Assembly: GCF_014698735.1 (NCBI RefSeq)
Contig: NZ_JACJTQ010000008.1
Span: 84,506-148,505, forward strand
DNA: 64,000 nt
Reading direction: 5' to 3'
From: Anabaena catenula FACHB-362
Lineage (GTDB): Bacteria; Cyanobacteriota; Cyanobacteriia; Cyanobacteriales; Nostocaceae
Part shown: positions 8,813 through 17,164 of the stretch, piece by piece
Position numbering within the stretch: position 1 is the stretch's first letter
How the letters are laid out: the number at the start of each line of letters is the position of its first letter
Made by a program: the position numbers and the translations under genes
Notes under the pieces: model-generated
The model's input: only the letters and a program-made list of their open reading frames with translations
Told to the model about the DNA's origin: nothing
The model's database searches: none

Positions 8813-10888
8813 TTAAGTCACAGTAATCACCAAACCCGCACTCTCATTTCCTAATCTATCCACTGCACATACTGCATAGGTTCCGGGTTGTACAGTAGCA
8901 AAGGTAGTCCCAGCGGATAAAATGCGCTGAATTGTCCAATTATTTGCAGTTTGGCGATAAAGTGTCCAAGAACGCACAGGTTGATTATCAGTTGGTTGCC
9001 AATTTAATTTACCATTTTCAAATTTGAGATTTTTTGGGGGTGGTGGTGGTGTGGTGTTTTGCCATGACATACTGGGAACTAAGGCAGGTAGGGGATAATA
9101 AGACTTAAATTGGTCAGCTATGCCTTGACGATTGTCTTTGATAGAACTCATACTAAAAAAGATATTTCCCAAAGAAAGTTTTCCTGCTAGGTTGCGAGAA
9201 ATCAGAATTTGCTTTTGTATTTCTTCATTTTTCCAAACTTTACCGTCCAGTTGCCCAATATTGTTCCCAGCGTAAATATGTCGTTGTTTGGTATTAGTTT
9301 CTGTCCACCATTTTAGTAAGACTTCATAACTTTGTTGTGTTTGGTCAGTACGCCAATAAAGTTGGGGGGCTAAATAATCTATCCAACCTTCTTGTAACCA
9401 TTTTTTGGAATCAGCATAAAGGACATTATAGGGATCTAAACCAACAATACCTGCTGGTTGTCCGGGGCGATAAATGCCAAAGGGACTAATACCAAATTTA
9501 ACGTGAGATTTAGTTTTTTTAATTCCCTGAGATAAACGCAACACCATCTGATTTACGTTTTCCCGTCGCCAATTTTCTAGGCTGAGTGTGCCACCATTTG
9601 ATTTATAAGCTGCGTAGGTTTTGCTATCAGGAAAAGATTGACCAGATATGGGATAAGGATAGAAATAGTCATCTAGATGAATGGCATCTAAATCGTAGCG
9701 GCTGACAACATCTATAATTACATTGTAGGCTCGATCTTGAACTATTTTTGCGCCTGGGTCCATCCATAATTGATTACCCCATTGGTAAACAACTTCAGGA
9801 TTTGTGACTGCTATGTGGGGACGGACATTAGAACCACTTTTGATAGTAGTTTTGGCGCGGTAGGGGTTGAACCAAGCATGAAGTTCAATATTGCGTTTAT
9901 GACATTCTGCGATCGCAAACTCCAAAGGATCATAAAATGGTTCTGGTGCTTTCCCCTGAGTCCCTGTAATCCATGCACTCCAAGGTTCTAACTGGGAAGA
10001 GTATAAAGCATCTCCCTCTGGTCGTACCTGCAAAACTAGGGCGTTAAAATTAAGAGATTGTAATTGTTTAATAATTTCCAGCAGTTCGGCTTTCTGCTGT
10101 TCCACAGGAAGTCCCGCTTTGGAAGGCCAATCACTATTCCACACAGTTGTCACCCAAGCACCCCGAAACTCTCGGCGATGATTTACCCTAATTGTATTGG
10201 TGGGTGTAGTTGGTGGATTTGTGGGGACAAGAGGCGGAACGACAATATAGTCAGAGGCGATTTTTTCCGCTTTCCCCAGATACACTAAAGCTTGATATAC
10301 CATCACCGCTACCTCAGCACGAGTAGCAGCCATTTGCGGGTTGAGTATTTTAATATTGGGGTAATTAGCCACCCAACCTACACGAGTTGCGATCGCAATC
10401 TGATTGATAGCATAACTAGAAATGACTGCCGCATCTTGATAAATTTGTGGTAACTTACTCACTAAGTCAGGTGCTACCTGAGCAGCAATCTCTAACCCGT
10501 TGACCATAGAGACTAAGACATCACCCCTAGAAATAGTATCATTGGGGCGGAAAGTCTGATCAGGGTAGCCCACAAGAAATCCAGTTTCATAAACTTTTTT
10601 AATGGCATTTTTTGCCCAATATGTCTCATCGACATCTTTAAAAGATATATATTCCCGTTTTTTAGTGGGCGTAAATACAGAACCGATGATAGCAGCAAAC
10701 TCACCACGAGTAACAGGATTATCAGGTCGAAAAGTCCCATTACTATATCCATTGACAATGCGACGCTGAACTAAAGCCTGAACGAACAAACGCGCCCAAT
10801 GATTTTGAATATCGGAGAATGACGTAGTAGTAGATACCATAGGATATTTTGAAAGTGATTGAGATTTTACAATTAATGAAGATTCCAA
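8813..10888 (-). CDS. SLH-domain glycoside hydrolase-like (GHL10/DUF187) protein
   Basis: 691 residues. Residues 20-210 hold three S-layer homology repeats (FSDIQNHWARLFVQALVQRRIVNGY..FRPDNPVTRGEFA, FKDVDETYWAK..FLVGYPDQTFRPNDTISRGD, and a third ending ATRAEVAVMVYQAL) that would anchor it to cell-wall polysaccharide. A Pro/Thr linker (VPPLVPTNPPTTPTNT) leads to a TIM-barrel GHL10 domain: REFRGAWVTTVWNSDWPS, LNFNALVLQVRPEGDALY, IELHAWFNPYR, LDAIHLDDYFYPYP and WIDYLAPQLYWR. The C-terminal 80 residues look like a fibronectin-type fold. No signal peptide is evident at the annotated start, which is odd for an SLH protein. Substrate unknown. Confidence 0.9.
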   Translation of the reverse strand: MESSLIVKSQSLSKYPMVSTTTSFSDIQNHWARLFVQALVQRRIVNGYSNGTFRPDNPVTRGEFAAIIGSVFTPTKKREYISFKDVDETYWAKNAIKKVYETGFLVGYPDQTFRPNDTISRGDVLVSMVNGLEIAAQVAPDLVSKLPQIYQDAAVISSYAINQIAIATRVGWVANYPNIKILNPQMAATRAEVAVMVYQALVYLGKAEKIASDYIVVPPLVPTNPPTTPTNTIRVNHRREFRGAWVTTVWNSDWPSKAGLPVEQQKAELLEIIKQLQSLNFNALVLQVRPEGDALYSSQLEPWSAWITGTQGKAPEPFYDPLEFAIAECHKRNIELHAWFNPYRAKTTIKSGSNVRPHIAVTNPEVVYQWGNQLWMDPGAKIVQDRAYNVIIDVVSRYDLDAIHLDDYFYPYPISGQSFPDSKTYAAYKSNGGTLSLENWRRENVNQMVLRLSQGIKKTKSHVKFGISPFGIYRPGQPAGIVGLDPYNVLYADSKKWLQEGWIDYLAPQLYWRTDQTQQSYEVLLKWWTETNTKQRHIYAGNNIGQLDGKVWKNEEIQKQILISRNLAGKLSLGNIFFSMSSIKDNRQGIADQFKSYYPLPALVPSMSWQNTTPPPPPKNLKFENGKLNWQPTDNQPVRSWTLYRQTANNWTIQRILSAGTTFATVQPGTYAVCAVDRLGNESAGLVITVT

Positions 10889-10905
10889 CTAACCAAAAGT
10901 CTTTC

Positions 10906-11171
10906 TTAAATAAAATTAGTAGGAATTGAATAATCCCGCATAAGTAATCCCGTGGCTTTGATAGGATCAAAACCTTCGGGAAACAAAGTTTTATGATTAT
11001 ATTGTACCCGAATTAAATTTGCACCTTCAAGATTTGCCCCCCGCAGATTTGCATCTTGTAAATTTGCTTCTCGCAGACGCGCATTTTCTAAATTTGCTTG
11101 CAGAAGAATAGTACCACTCAAATGGGTTCTGAGCGATGTAATAACTCCTCCGCACTCTTAACCTTAACCAT
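10906..11171 (-). pseudogene. frameshifted small pentapeptide-repeat gene
   Basis: From the ATG at 11171 one frame reads MVKVKSAEELLHRSEPI then stops; the next frame continues [38 protein letters not shown] and a normal C-terminus ending at 10906. Intact cyanobacterial relatives start with an xxELLxRYAAGERNFSG-like lead into the repeats, so both halves belong to one gene whose junction near 11120-11130 has lost bases. A shorter product could start at a TTG near 11121 but would lack the usual lead. The C-terminal LFPEGFDPIKATGLL is typical of the intact family. Confidence 0.65.
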
Positions 11172-11251
11172 CTTACGATTCCAGATATTAAACTAAACTA
11201 CAAAAACTCCCTCTGTGTACCTCTGCGCTAACCTCAGCGTACCTCTGCGTT

Positions 11252-12649
11252 TTATAAACCCATAACTTGACGATAACGCCCTTCCATTTGCGCTACATTC
11301 TCCGATTGGCGTGTTGTTTCCCACTGACTGCGGTTAAATAATTCTTGCCGCAATTCATCAACATTAATAGTTGTAACTACACCATTAGCAATAATTTGTT
11401 TACCATTTACCCAAGCACTATCCACAACATTGCTAGGACGACCCAAAACTAATAAACCAATGGGATCAGTCCGAGGTAATAATGATAAATTAGTTAAATC
11501 ATAAAGAACTAAATCAGCTTGTTTGCCTACAGTAAGAGAACCAATTTTATCATCTATATTTAGTCCCTTTGCCCCACATAAAGAAGCCATTTCTACAGCT
11601 TCACGGGGAGTAATCCAAAATTGATAATCAAAATCTGTAACATTGTGCAGAATTGAACCAATTTTAATAGCTTCTAACAAATCTTGAGAATCATTACTAG
11701 AAGCACCATCACAACCAAAAGTTACATTTACACCAGCTTGACGATATTTTAAAATTGGGGCAATACCACTACCTAAACGCAGATTACTTAAAGGATTATG
11801 AACGACAGTAGATTGAGTTTGGGCAAGGATATTAATATCAGCATCAGTTAACCAAACACAATGGGCTAAACTAGTACTAGCGCTCAAAAAGCCAATTCTT
11901 TGTAAATGTTCAACCGCACTACAACCATATTTTTCTTGTGCGAGTTTTTTCTGAGCCTTAGTCTCCAGTAAATGCGAGTGACGACAAAGATTGTAACGAT
12001 TACTTAACTCAATACATCCAGTAAATAGAGCATCAGTACACAACTGAATCCCCGTTGGTGCAACTAAAATAGTTATACCCTCCTCTGGACGATGAAACAG
12101 CCTCACCGCTTCTTCAATAATTGCCAAAGTTTCCGCAGTCGAACGAAAATAAGCCTCATGAATTTGGGAAGATTCCCCTGAAGGTATCCCAGCGCTGAGA
12201 GATTCATCTTGAATTAGAGGTGCGACAAAAGCCCGAATTCCTATTTCTTGATAAGCGCTAACGGCTGTAGCAATGGTTTCTAACTCTTTTCCGGGAATTA
12301 ACACCAAATGATCGACTACACTAGTTCCCCCAGAAAGTAAAGTTTCTACTGCCGTTCCCAAGGCGCTGAGATAAACCTGTTCCGTATCCAAAGGGGCAAA
12401 TTCATATAGGTGTGCTAACCATAATTCTAACGGCAAAGGTGGAATTACTCCCCGTTGCCACTTTTCAGAAGAATGGGTGTGGGCGTTAACAAAACCAGCC
12501 AACAGCAGTTTATGTTCACCGTTAATTCTTGTACCAATTACATCTAAATCAGGTGCAATGGCGGAGATGATACCATTGACAACCTGAACATCTACAGTCG
12601 TGTAACCATCTGTAATAGGAATGACAGCATTTTTGATAGTAAAGTTCAT
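11252..12649 (-). CDS. amidohydrolase-family deaminase/chlorohydrolase-like
   Basis: 465 residues from the ATG at 12649 (MNFTIKNAV); a longer in-frame extension to 12730 is Cys-rich and unlike the family. The zinc-dependent amidohydrolase fold is shown by LLAGFVNAHTHSSEKWQRG (HxH), HSHLLETKAQ, LAHCVWLTDADI and GVNVTFGCDGASSNDSQDLLEAIK (catalytic Asp). The C-terminal IGSLTVGKQADLVLYDL is the usual beta-sandwich. The subgroup is the ATZ/TRZ cytosine/guanine deaminase-like branch, so the substrate is probably an amino-substituted N-heterocycle. It is divergent from the isochorismatase-like gene 83 bases away; a cupin follows, suggesting a small nitrogen-salvage pathway. Confidence 0.87.
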   Translation of the reverse strand: MNFTIKNAVIPITDGYTTVDVQVVNGIISAIAPDLDVIGTRINGEHKLLLAGFVNAHTHSSEKWQRGVIPPLPLELWLAHLYEFAPLDTEQVYLSALGTAVETLLSGGTSVVDHLVLIPGKELETIATAVSAYQEIGIRAFVAPLIQDESLSAGIPSGESSQIHEAYFRSTAETLAIIEEAVRLFHRPEEGITILVAPTGIQLCTDALFTGCIELSNRYNLCRHSHLLETKAQKKLAQEKYGCSAVEHLQRIGFLSASTSLAHCVWLTDADINILAQTQSTVVHNPLSNLRLGSGIAPILKYRQAGVNVTFGCDGASSNDSQDLLEAIKIGSILHNVTDFDYQFWITPREAVEMASLCGAKGLNIDDKIGSLTVGKQADLVLYDLTNLSLLPRTDPIGLLVLGRPSNVVDSAWVNGKQIIANGVVTTINVDELRQELFNRSQWETTRQSENVAQMEGRYRQVMGL

Positions 12650-12732
12650 TATTTTAACCTTGATTAAGTAATTGAACGGACAACAGATTTTCAAGTTACA
12701 ACGTAAACAATGATAATTAAGTGTTGGCATTT

Positions 12733-13515
12733 ATGAATTTACCCGTTCGGACTTTAGGAGTTGCACCAAATGCTTGGAATGTGAATCAAGATTTTGCAGA
12801 TATTACTCGTCCGCAAAAAAACCCACAATCCGTGATTTTATCCACAGAAACTAAAACCCTACGCCTTGATTTGGCAAAAACCGCCATTATCATTATTGAT
12901 ATGCAAAACGACTTTTGTCATCCTGATGGTTGGTTGGCGCATATCGGCGTAGATGTTACCCCAGCCCGTCAACCCATCGAACCGTTACAAAAATTATTAC
13001 CACAACTACGGGCGGCTGACGTGCCTATAATTTGGCTAAATTGGGGAAATCGTCCTGATTTACTGAATATTAGTTCAGCTTTACTCCATGTCTATAATCC
13101 CACAGGTGATGGTGTAGGATTAGGTCATCCACTCCCCAGCAACAGTGCTAAAGTACTTGAAGCAGGTAGTTGGGCAGCAGCAGTAGTAGACGAACTCGAA
13201 CAGCAACCAGATGATATTCGCGTTGATAAATATCGAATGAGTGGCTTTTGGGATACGCCCTTAGATAGTATTCTGCGGAACTTAGGAATAACGACAATAT
13301 TATTTGCCGGTGTCAACGCTGACCAATGTGTTTTAACAACATTATGTGATGCCAACTTCTTAGGATATGACTGCATCTTAGTCAGAGACTGCACCGCCAC
13401 AACTTCCCCTGAATATTGTTGGTTAGCTACATTATATAATGTCAAACAATGCTTCGGTTTTGTGACAGATTCAACAGCAATTTCTACAACTTTGAATAAC
13501 ACCAGTTCTCAATAG
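12733..13515 (+). CDS. isochorismatase-like cysteine hydrolase
   Basis: 260 residues from the ATG at 12733; a GTG 12 bases upstream is an alternative. The catalytic triad of the family is visible: Asp in IIIIDMQNDFCHPDG, Lys in VDKYRMSGFWDTPLD, and Cys in GVNADQCVLTTLCDA, with the cis-peptide region just before the Cys. The KxxxSGFxxTxLD pattern is that of the amide-cleaving branch (biuret hydrolase, RutB, N-carbamoylsarcosine amidase), not isochorismate hydrolysis. It probably hydrolyses a carbamoyl or ureido compound made by the divergent amidohydrolase. Substrate is inferred from context only. Confidence 0.88.
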   Translation: MNLPVRTLGVAPNAWNVNQDFADITRPQKNPQSVILSTETKTLRLDLAKTAIIIIDMQNDFCHPDGWLAHIGVDVTPARQPIEPLQKLLPQLRAADVPIIWLNWGNRPDLLNISSALLHVYNPTGDGVGLGHPLPSNSAKVLEAGSWAAAVVDELEQQPDDIRVDKYRMSGFWDTPLDSILRNLGITTILFAGVNADQCVLTTLCDANFLGYDCILVRDCTATTSPEYCWLATLYNVKQCFGFVTDSTAISTTLNNTSSQ

Positions 13516-13596
13516 AAAATAGAGACTGGGGAATGGGGACAAGTTTTCACCCATAACAAAATCTAAAATCTAAAATCTAAAATCCAAAATAGAAAT

Positions 13597-14052
13597 ATGC
13601 AAGCTACTCGTTGTGTAATTCCGGTTATTAAATCTCCCCAAGATTACCAAGCATACCGCATCAGCCCCCGTGATTCTAATCGATTAGCAATTATCTTTGA
13701 TTCCACAATTGCTAATACTTCTTTGACTTGTTGTGTAGAAATATTTGATGTCGGTGGACAAACCCCGCCAAATCGTCATCAATGGGCATTGGAAATGTTT
13801 TTTATTCTCAAAGGAGAAGGAGTTGCTATTTGTGATGGAAAAACAGTAGCAATCAAAGCTGGAGATAGTTTATTAGTACCGCCTACAGGCACTCATTTGA
13901 TTAAAAATACAGGTGATAATCGTCTTTATACACTGACGATTATGGTTCCCAATGAGGATTTTTCAGAACTAATTCGCAGTGGCATTCCTGTAGAATTAGA
14001 TGCAGAAGATATGGCTGTTTTGGGGAGAGTAGATCCTTTTAAATTCGTCTGA
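13597..14052 (+). CDS. cupin-domain protein
   Basis: 151 residues, a single double-stranded beta-helix: NRHQWALEMFFILKGEGVAICDG holds the first motif (His, Glu), and AGDSLLVPPTGTHLIKNTG the second (His). These His/Glu positions suit a metal site. It starts 81 bases after the isochorismatase-like gene, in the same direction, and is probably co-transcribed. A role as a small isomerase, dioxygenase or ligand sensor for the neighbouring hydrolases is possible; none can be chosen from the sequence. Confidence 0.85.
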   Translation: MQATRCVIPVIKSPQDYQAYRISPRDSNRLAIIFDSTIANTSLTCCVEIFDVGGQTPPNRHQWALEMFFILKGEGVAICDGKTVAIKAGDSLLVPPTGTHLIKNTGDNRLYTLTIMVPNEDFSELIRSGIPVELDAEDMAVLGRVDPFKFV

Positions 14053-14372
14053 ATCTAAAAACCTCATGATTTGGTAGGGTGGGCATTGCCCACCAACCCT
14101 CATTGAGAAAGTACAAGACGTGAATAAGTACATACATCAAATAGGATTCTATCTCTGTGATGCAGTGAGGATGAAAAATTAACATTCCACACTTCTGGTC
14201 AAATATTATACGGAAGAAGCTGTTAAGCTAGTGAAATATGTAACTAAAGGCAATGAGTTTATAGTCAGTATTGCCAACTTTGGGGAAACAACCCTAAAGA
14301 CAGATTGACTATGACGCGATCGCTATTAAAATAACTAAAATTTAGTAAATGATTAATTAGGAATACATTCCC
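14053..14372. other. intergenic with palindrome and short coding-like stretch
   Basis: The 17-bp palindrome GGTGGGCATTGCCCACC lies at 14078-14094. Bases 14194-14309 read without stops for about 38 codons (STLLVKYYTEEAVKLVKYV and on) but have no start codon, so this may be a gene remnant. A HIP1 site lies near 14317. Confidence 0.5.
14078..14094. repeat. dispersed palindrome GGTGGGCATTGCCCACC, copy 1
   Basis: Perfect self-complementary hairpin (GGTGGGCA/TGCCCACC), identical to the copies at 42004-42020 and 54779-54795. It sits downstream of the cupin gene and could act as an RNA hairpin. Confidence 0.9.
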
Positions 14373-14792
14373 ATGAGCCAAAAACCCAACAAAGTTTTGA
14401 AACAATCAGGAGTTATTCCATATCGTGTCAAAGATGGAAAAGTCGAAATTTTATTGATTACCACTCGTAAAAGTCAAAGCTGGGTAATTCCTAAAGGGGG
14501 AGTTTGCAAGGGAATGAGTCCTTACGATTCAGCGGCCAAAGAAGCGTGGGAGGAAGCAGGAGTGGTTGGTCAGGTGAATAATGAGAAAATCGGTGCTTAT
14601 AAATATCGTAAAGGTGGTAATATCTATCAAGTAAATTTATTTTTGTTACCCGTAGATACAGTCTTAGAAGATTGGCCAGAGGCCATGCATAGAGAACGGC
14701 TGTGGTTAGATATTAACCAAGCTTCCAGATTAGTAAAGAAAACTTCTCTCAAAAGAATCCTCAAGACTTCACAAGACCAAGTGAAAATTTAA
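14373..14792 (+). CDS. Nudix hydrolase (DIPP-like)
   Basis: 139 residues. It opens KQSGVIPYRVKDGKVEILLITTRKSQSWVIPKGGV, then the Nudix box region GGVCKGMSPYDSAAKEAWEEAGVVG. The metal-binding EE pair and the preceding KE are present, but the first Glu of the classical GX5E is replaced by Met, as in several diphosphoinositol-polyphosphate-phosphohydrolase-like bacterial members. It should hydrolyse a nucleoside-diphosphate-linked or polyphosphorylated substrate. It stands alone and ends at a good intrinsic terminator. Confidence 0.9.
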   Translation: MSQKPNKVLKQSGVIPYRVKDGKVEILLITTRKSQSWVIPKGGVCKGMSPYDSAAKEAWEEAGVVGQVNNEKIGAYKYRKGGNIYQVNLFLLPVDTVLEDWPEAMHRERLWLDINQASRLVKKTSLKRILKTSQDQVKI

Positions 14793-14835
14793 TCCTTGTT
14801 TCTTGTATATAAATTAGCAATATTTAAATAAAATC

Positions 14836-14862
14836 GCCCCACTTTTTCCGGGGCTTTTGTTG
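14836..14862 (+). terminator. intrinsic terminator of the Nudix gene
   Basis: GCCCC and GGGGC pair around a 9-base loop, followed by TTTTGTTGTTTTTG; it lies 44 bases past the stop codon. Confidence 0.8.
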
Positions 14863-15084
14863 TTTTTGTTACGGTTAATTTAGTGTTAATTGGCAAACTG
14901 TTAAGTAATTTTAACTTTTTATCACTCGGTCATGTTAATAAAATAACATTATCGTCCATGTCTTTTACAATATAAATATCATCTATATTGTCTGAATATG
15001 GTTCAATTTATCCCAGTACAAAAATTCAACAAGATATACCCACCTATGATGTGTGTGATAAATGCACTTTGTCCAAACGAGAAA

Positions 15085-15183
<99 letters not shown>

Positions 15184-15340
15184 CAAAGTTGACTAAAAAA
15201 GCCTTTATTCTCCTGAACCGCAGGTCTGCGTAGCGTCTTCTGTATTCTCTATCCTGAATACTTACGAGAAAATGAACTTGATCAAGTTCTGAAAATCTTA
15301 CAAAAACTAGGTTAAATTTTGACTTCACTTTGAATTAACT

Positions 15341-16510
15341 ATGTCCAGTCGTCCTATCTATTTCGATTGTCACGCTACCACACCCGTTGATGAAAGGGTA
15401 CTAGCCACAATGATTCCCTATTTTACCGAAAAGTTTGGTAACGCAGCTAGTATTAGTCATGTTTATGGTTGGGAATCAGACGCTGCTGTTCAACAAACAC
15501 GGGGAATTTTAGCAAATGCAATTAATGCTAACCCGGAAGAAATTGTTTTTACGAGTGGTGCAACAGAAGCTAATAATTTAGCTATCAAAGGTGTAGCAGA
15601 AGCTTATTTCCAAAAAGGTCAACATATTGTGACTGTGGCAACGGAACATAAAGCAGTTTTAGATCCTTGTGAATATTTAAAAAGCCTCGGTTTTGGTCTG
15701 ACAGTTTTACCTGTGCAAAAAGATGGATTAATTGATTTAAATCAGTTAGAAAAAGCTTTGCGGCATGATACAATTTTAGTATCTGTGATGGCGGCAAATA
15801 ATGAAATTGGGGTTTTACAACCTTTAGCAGAAATTGGCAAAATGTGCCGTCAACGTCAAATTGTTTTTCATACAGATGCAGCCCAAGCAATTGGGAAAAT
15901 TCCCTTAGATGTGGAAGAGATGAACATTGATTTAATGTCTCTCACAGCCCATAAAGTATATGGACCAAAGGGTATAGGTGCTTTATATGTTCGCAGACGC
16001 AACCCTAGAGTTAAACTTGCTTCCCAACAACATGGGGGAGGACATGAACGGGGTATGCGTTCTGGTACGTTATATACACCGCAAATTGTTGGTTTTGGTA
16101 AAGCCGTAGAAATTGCTTTAGCAGAACAAGAAACAGAAAATCAGCGATTGAGAGAATTAAGATCAAGATTGTGGAAACAGTTATCTACTGTGGAGGGAAT
16201 TCATTTAAATGGACATCCTGAAAAAAGATTAGCAGGAAATTTGAATATTAGTATTGAGGGTGTAGATGGTGCTGCACTTTCTCTAGGCTTACAACCAATT
16301 ATGGCAGTTTCTTCTGGTTCTGCTTGTTCTTCAAATAATGTTGCACCTTCCTATGTGTTGACAGCGTTAGGAAATTCGGAAAAGTTAGCATATGCTTCGG
16401 TACGGTTTGGGATTGGTAGATTTAATACTGCTGAGGAAATCGACACCGTTGCAGAACATTTGATTTCTACTGTGAAAAGTTTAAGAAGTTCCTCAGTAGT
16501 TAGTTGTTAG
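15341..16510 (+). CDS. cysteine desulfurase (NifS/IscS family)
   Basis: 389 residues, class V PLP aminotransferase fold. Landmarks in order: YFDCHATTPVDERVL, FTSGATEANNLAIKG, ATEHKAVLDP, HTDAAQAIGKIP, the PLP Lys in SLTAHKVYGPKG, RSGTLYTPQIVGFGKA, and the catalytic Cys on the flexible loop SSGSACSS. The long loop spacing is that of group I (IscS/NifS) enzymes rather than SufS. It takes sulfur from cysteine for Fe-S clusters or thiolation. It is not in a nif or isc operon here; a NifU-type scaffold lies 10 kb away at 26506. Confidence 0.94.
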   Translation: MSSRPIYFDCHATTPVDERVLATMIPYFTEKFGNAASISHVYGWESDAAVQQTRGILANAINANPEEIVFTSGATEANNLAIKGVAEAYFQKGQHIVTVATEHKAVLDPCEYLKSLGFGLTVLPVQKDGLIDLNQLEKALRHDTILVSVMAANNEIGVLQPLAEIGKMCRQRQIVFHTDAAQAIGKIPLDVEEMNIDLMSLTAHKVYGPKGIGALYVRRRNPRVKLASQQHGGGHERGMRSGTLYTPQIVGFGKAVEIALAEQETENQRLRELRSRLWKQLSTVEGIHLNGHPEKRLAGNLNISIEGVDGAALSLGLQPIMAVSSGSACSSNNVAPSYVLTALGNSEKLAYASVRFGIGRFNTAEEIDTVAEHLISTVKSLRSSSVVSC

Positions 16511-16519
16511 TAAATTTGC

Positions 16520-16552
16520 AACCCCGATTTCTTGAATAGATAGGGGTTTTTT
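16520..16552 (+). terminator. intrinsic terminator of cysteine desulfurase
   Basis: AACCCC and GGGGTT pair around a 17-base loop, followed directly by TTTT; it begins 10 bases past the stop codon. Confidence 0.75.
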
Positions 16553-16652
16553 AATAAAAATTTTAACGGACTTTTTATTATTAGCCTTATAATTCATTTC
16601 CATGTTGGCTATATTACTGTTAGCATAGATGTAAACGCCAGCCATAATAACT

Positions 16653-16862
16653 ATGAAAATTCGCAGTTTTACCGTGATAGTTTACAAAGAAGATAATATG
16701 TATATAGCTGAATGTCCAGAAGTTGGCACTGTAGATCAAGGGGAAACAATCGAACAAGCAATAGCAGGTTTAAAAGAAGCAACGCGACTCTATTTAGAAG
16801 AATTTCCTTTACCTGAAACATCTCCTAGATATGTAACTAGCATTGAGGTTAGTTATGCCTAA
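16653..16862 (+). CDS. hicB: HicB-family antitoxin
   Basis: 69 residues: FTVIVYKEDNMYIAECPEVGTVDQGETIEQAIAGLKEATRLYLEEFP is the partial RNase H fold of the short HicB antitoxins that lack a DNA-binding tail. It would bind and neutralise HicA. The last 8 bases overlap the hicA start, so translation is coupled. The downstream hicA is frameshifted, which may leave this as an orphan antitoxin. Confidence 0.88.
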   Translation: MKIRSFTVIVYKEDNMYIAECPEVGTVDQGETIEQAIAGLKEATRLYLEEFPLPETSPRYVTSIEVSYA

Positions 16863-17081
16863 ATTACCACGAATTTCTAGTAAAGAGGCAATTCGGGCAT
16901 TGGAACGTTTAGGATTTTACCAAGTTAGACAAACTGGTAGTCATGTTGTGATGAAAAACAAACCCTAGATGTAGAAATTGGTTGTGTTGTTCCAGTGCAT
17001 CAAGAACTAAAGGTAGGTACATTAAGCGGTATTCTCAAACAAGCACAAGTTACTCCTGAAGAATTTATAGAAAACCTATAA
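16855..17081 (+). pseudogene. hicA: hicA toxin, frameshifted by one base in an A run
   Basis: The frame from 16855 reads PKLPRISSKEAIRALERLGF, QVRQTGSHVVMKN and then stops at TAG 16966. The frame one base over continues QTLDVEIGCVVPVHQELKVG, TLSGILKQAQVTPEEFIENL to TAA at 17081. Joined, they make a normal HicA of about 75 residues including the catalytic His of GSHVV. The break falls at ATGAAAAAC (16951-16959): one extra A restores the frame. HicA is a double-stranded-RNA-binding mRNA interferase. It could be a true inactivating deletion, a sequencing error in a homopolymer, or slippage expression. Confidence 0.85.
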
Positions 17082-17164
17082 TTATAATCATGAAAATAAA
17101 GTAGGAGTAAAGCGCATTGCTAAACCCCTACAACCTAAATTCCTTATGTATGTTTAATGATGAC

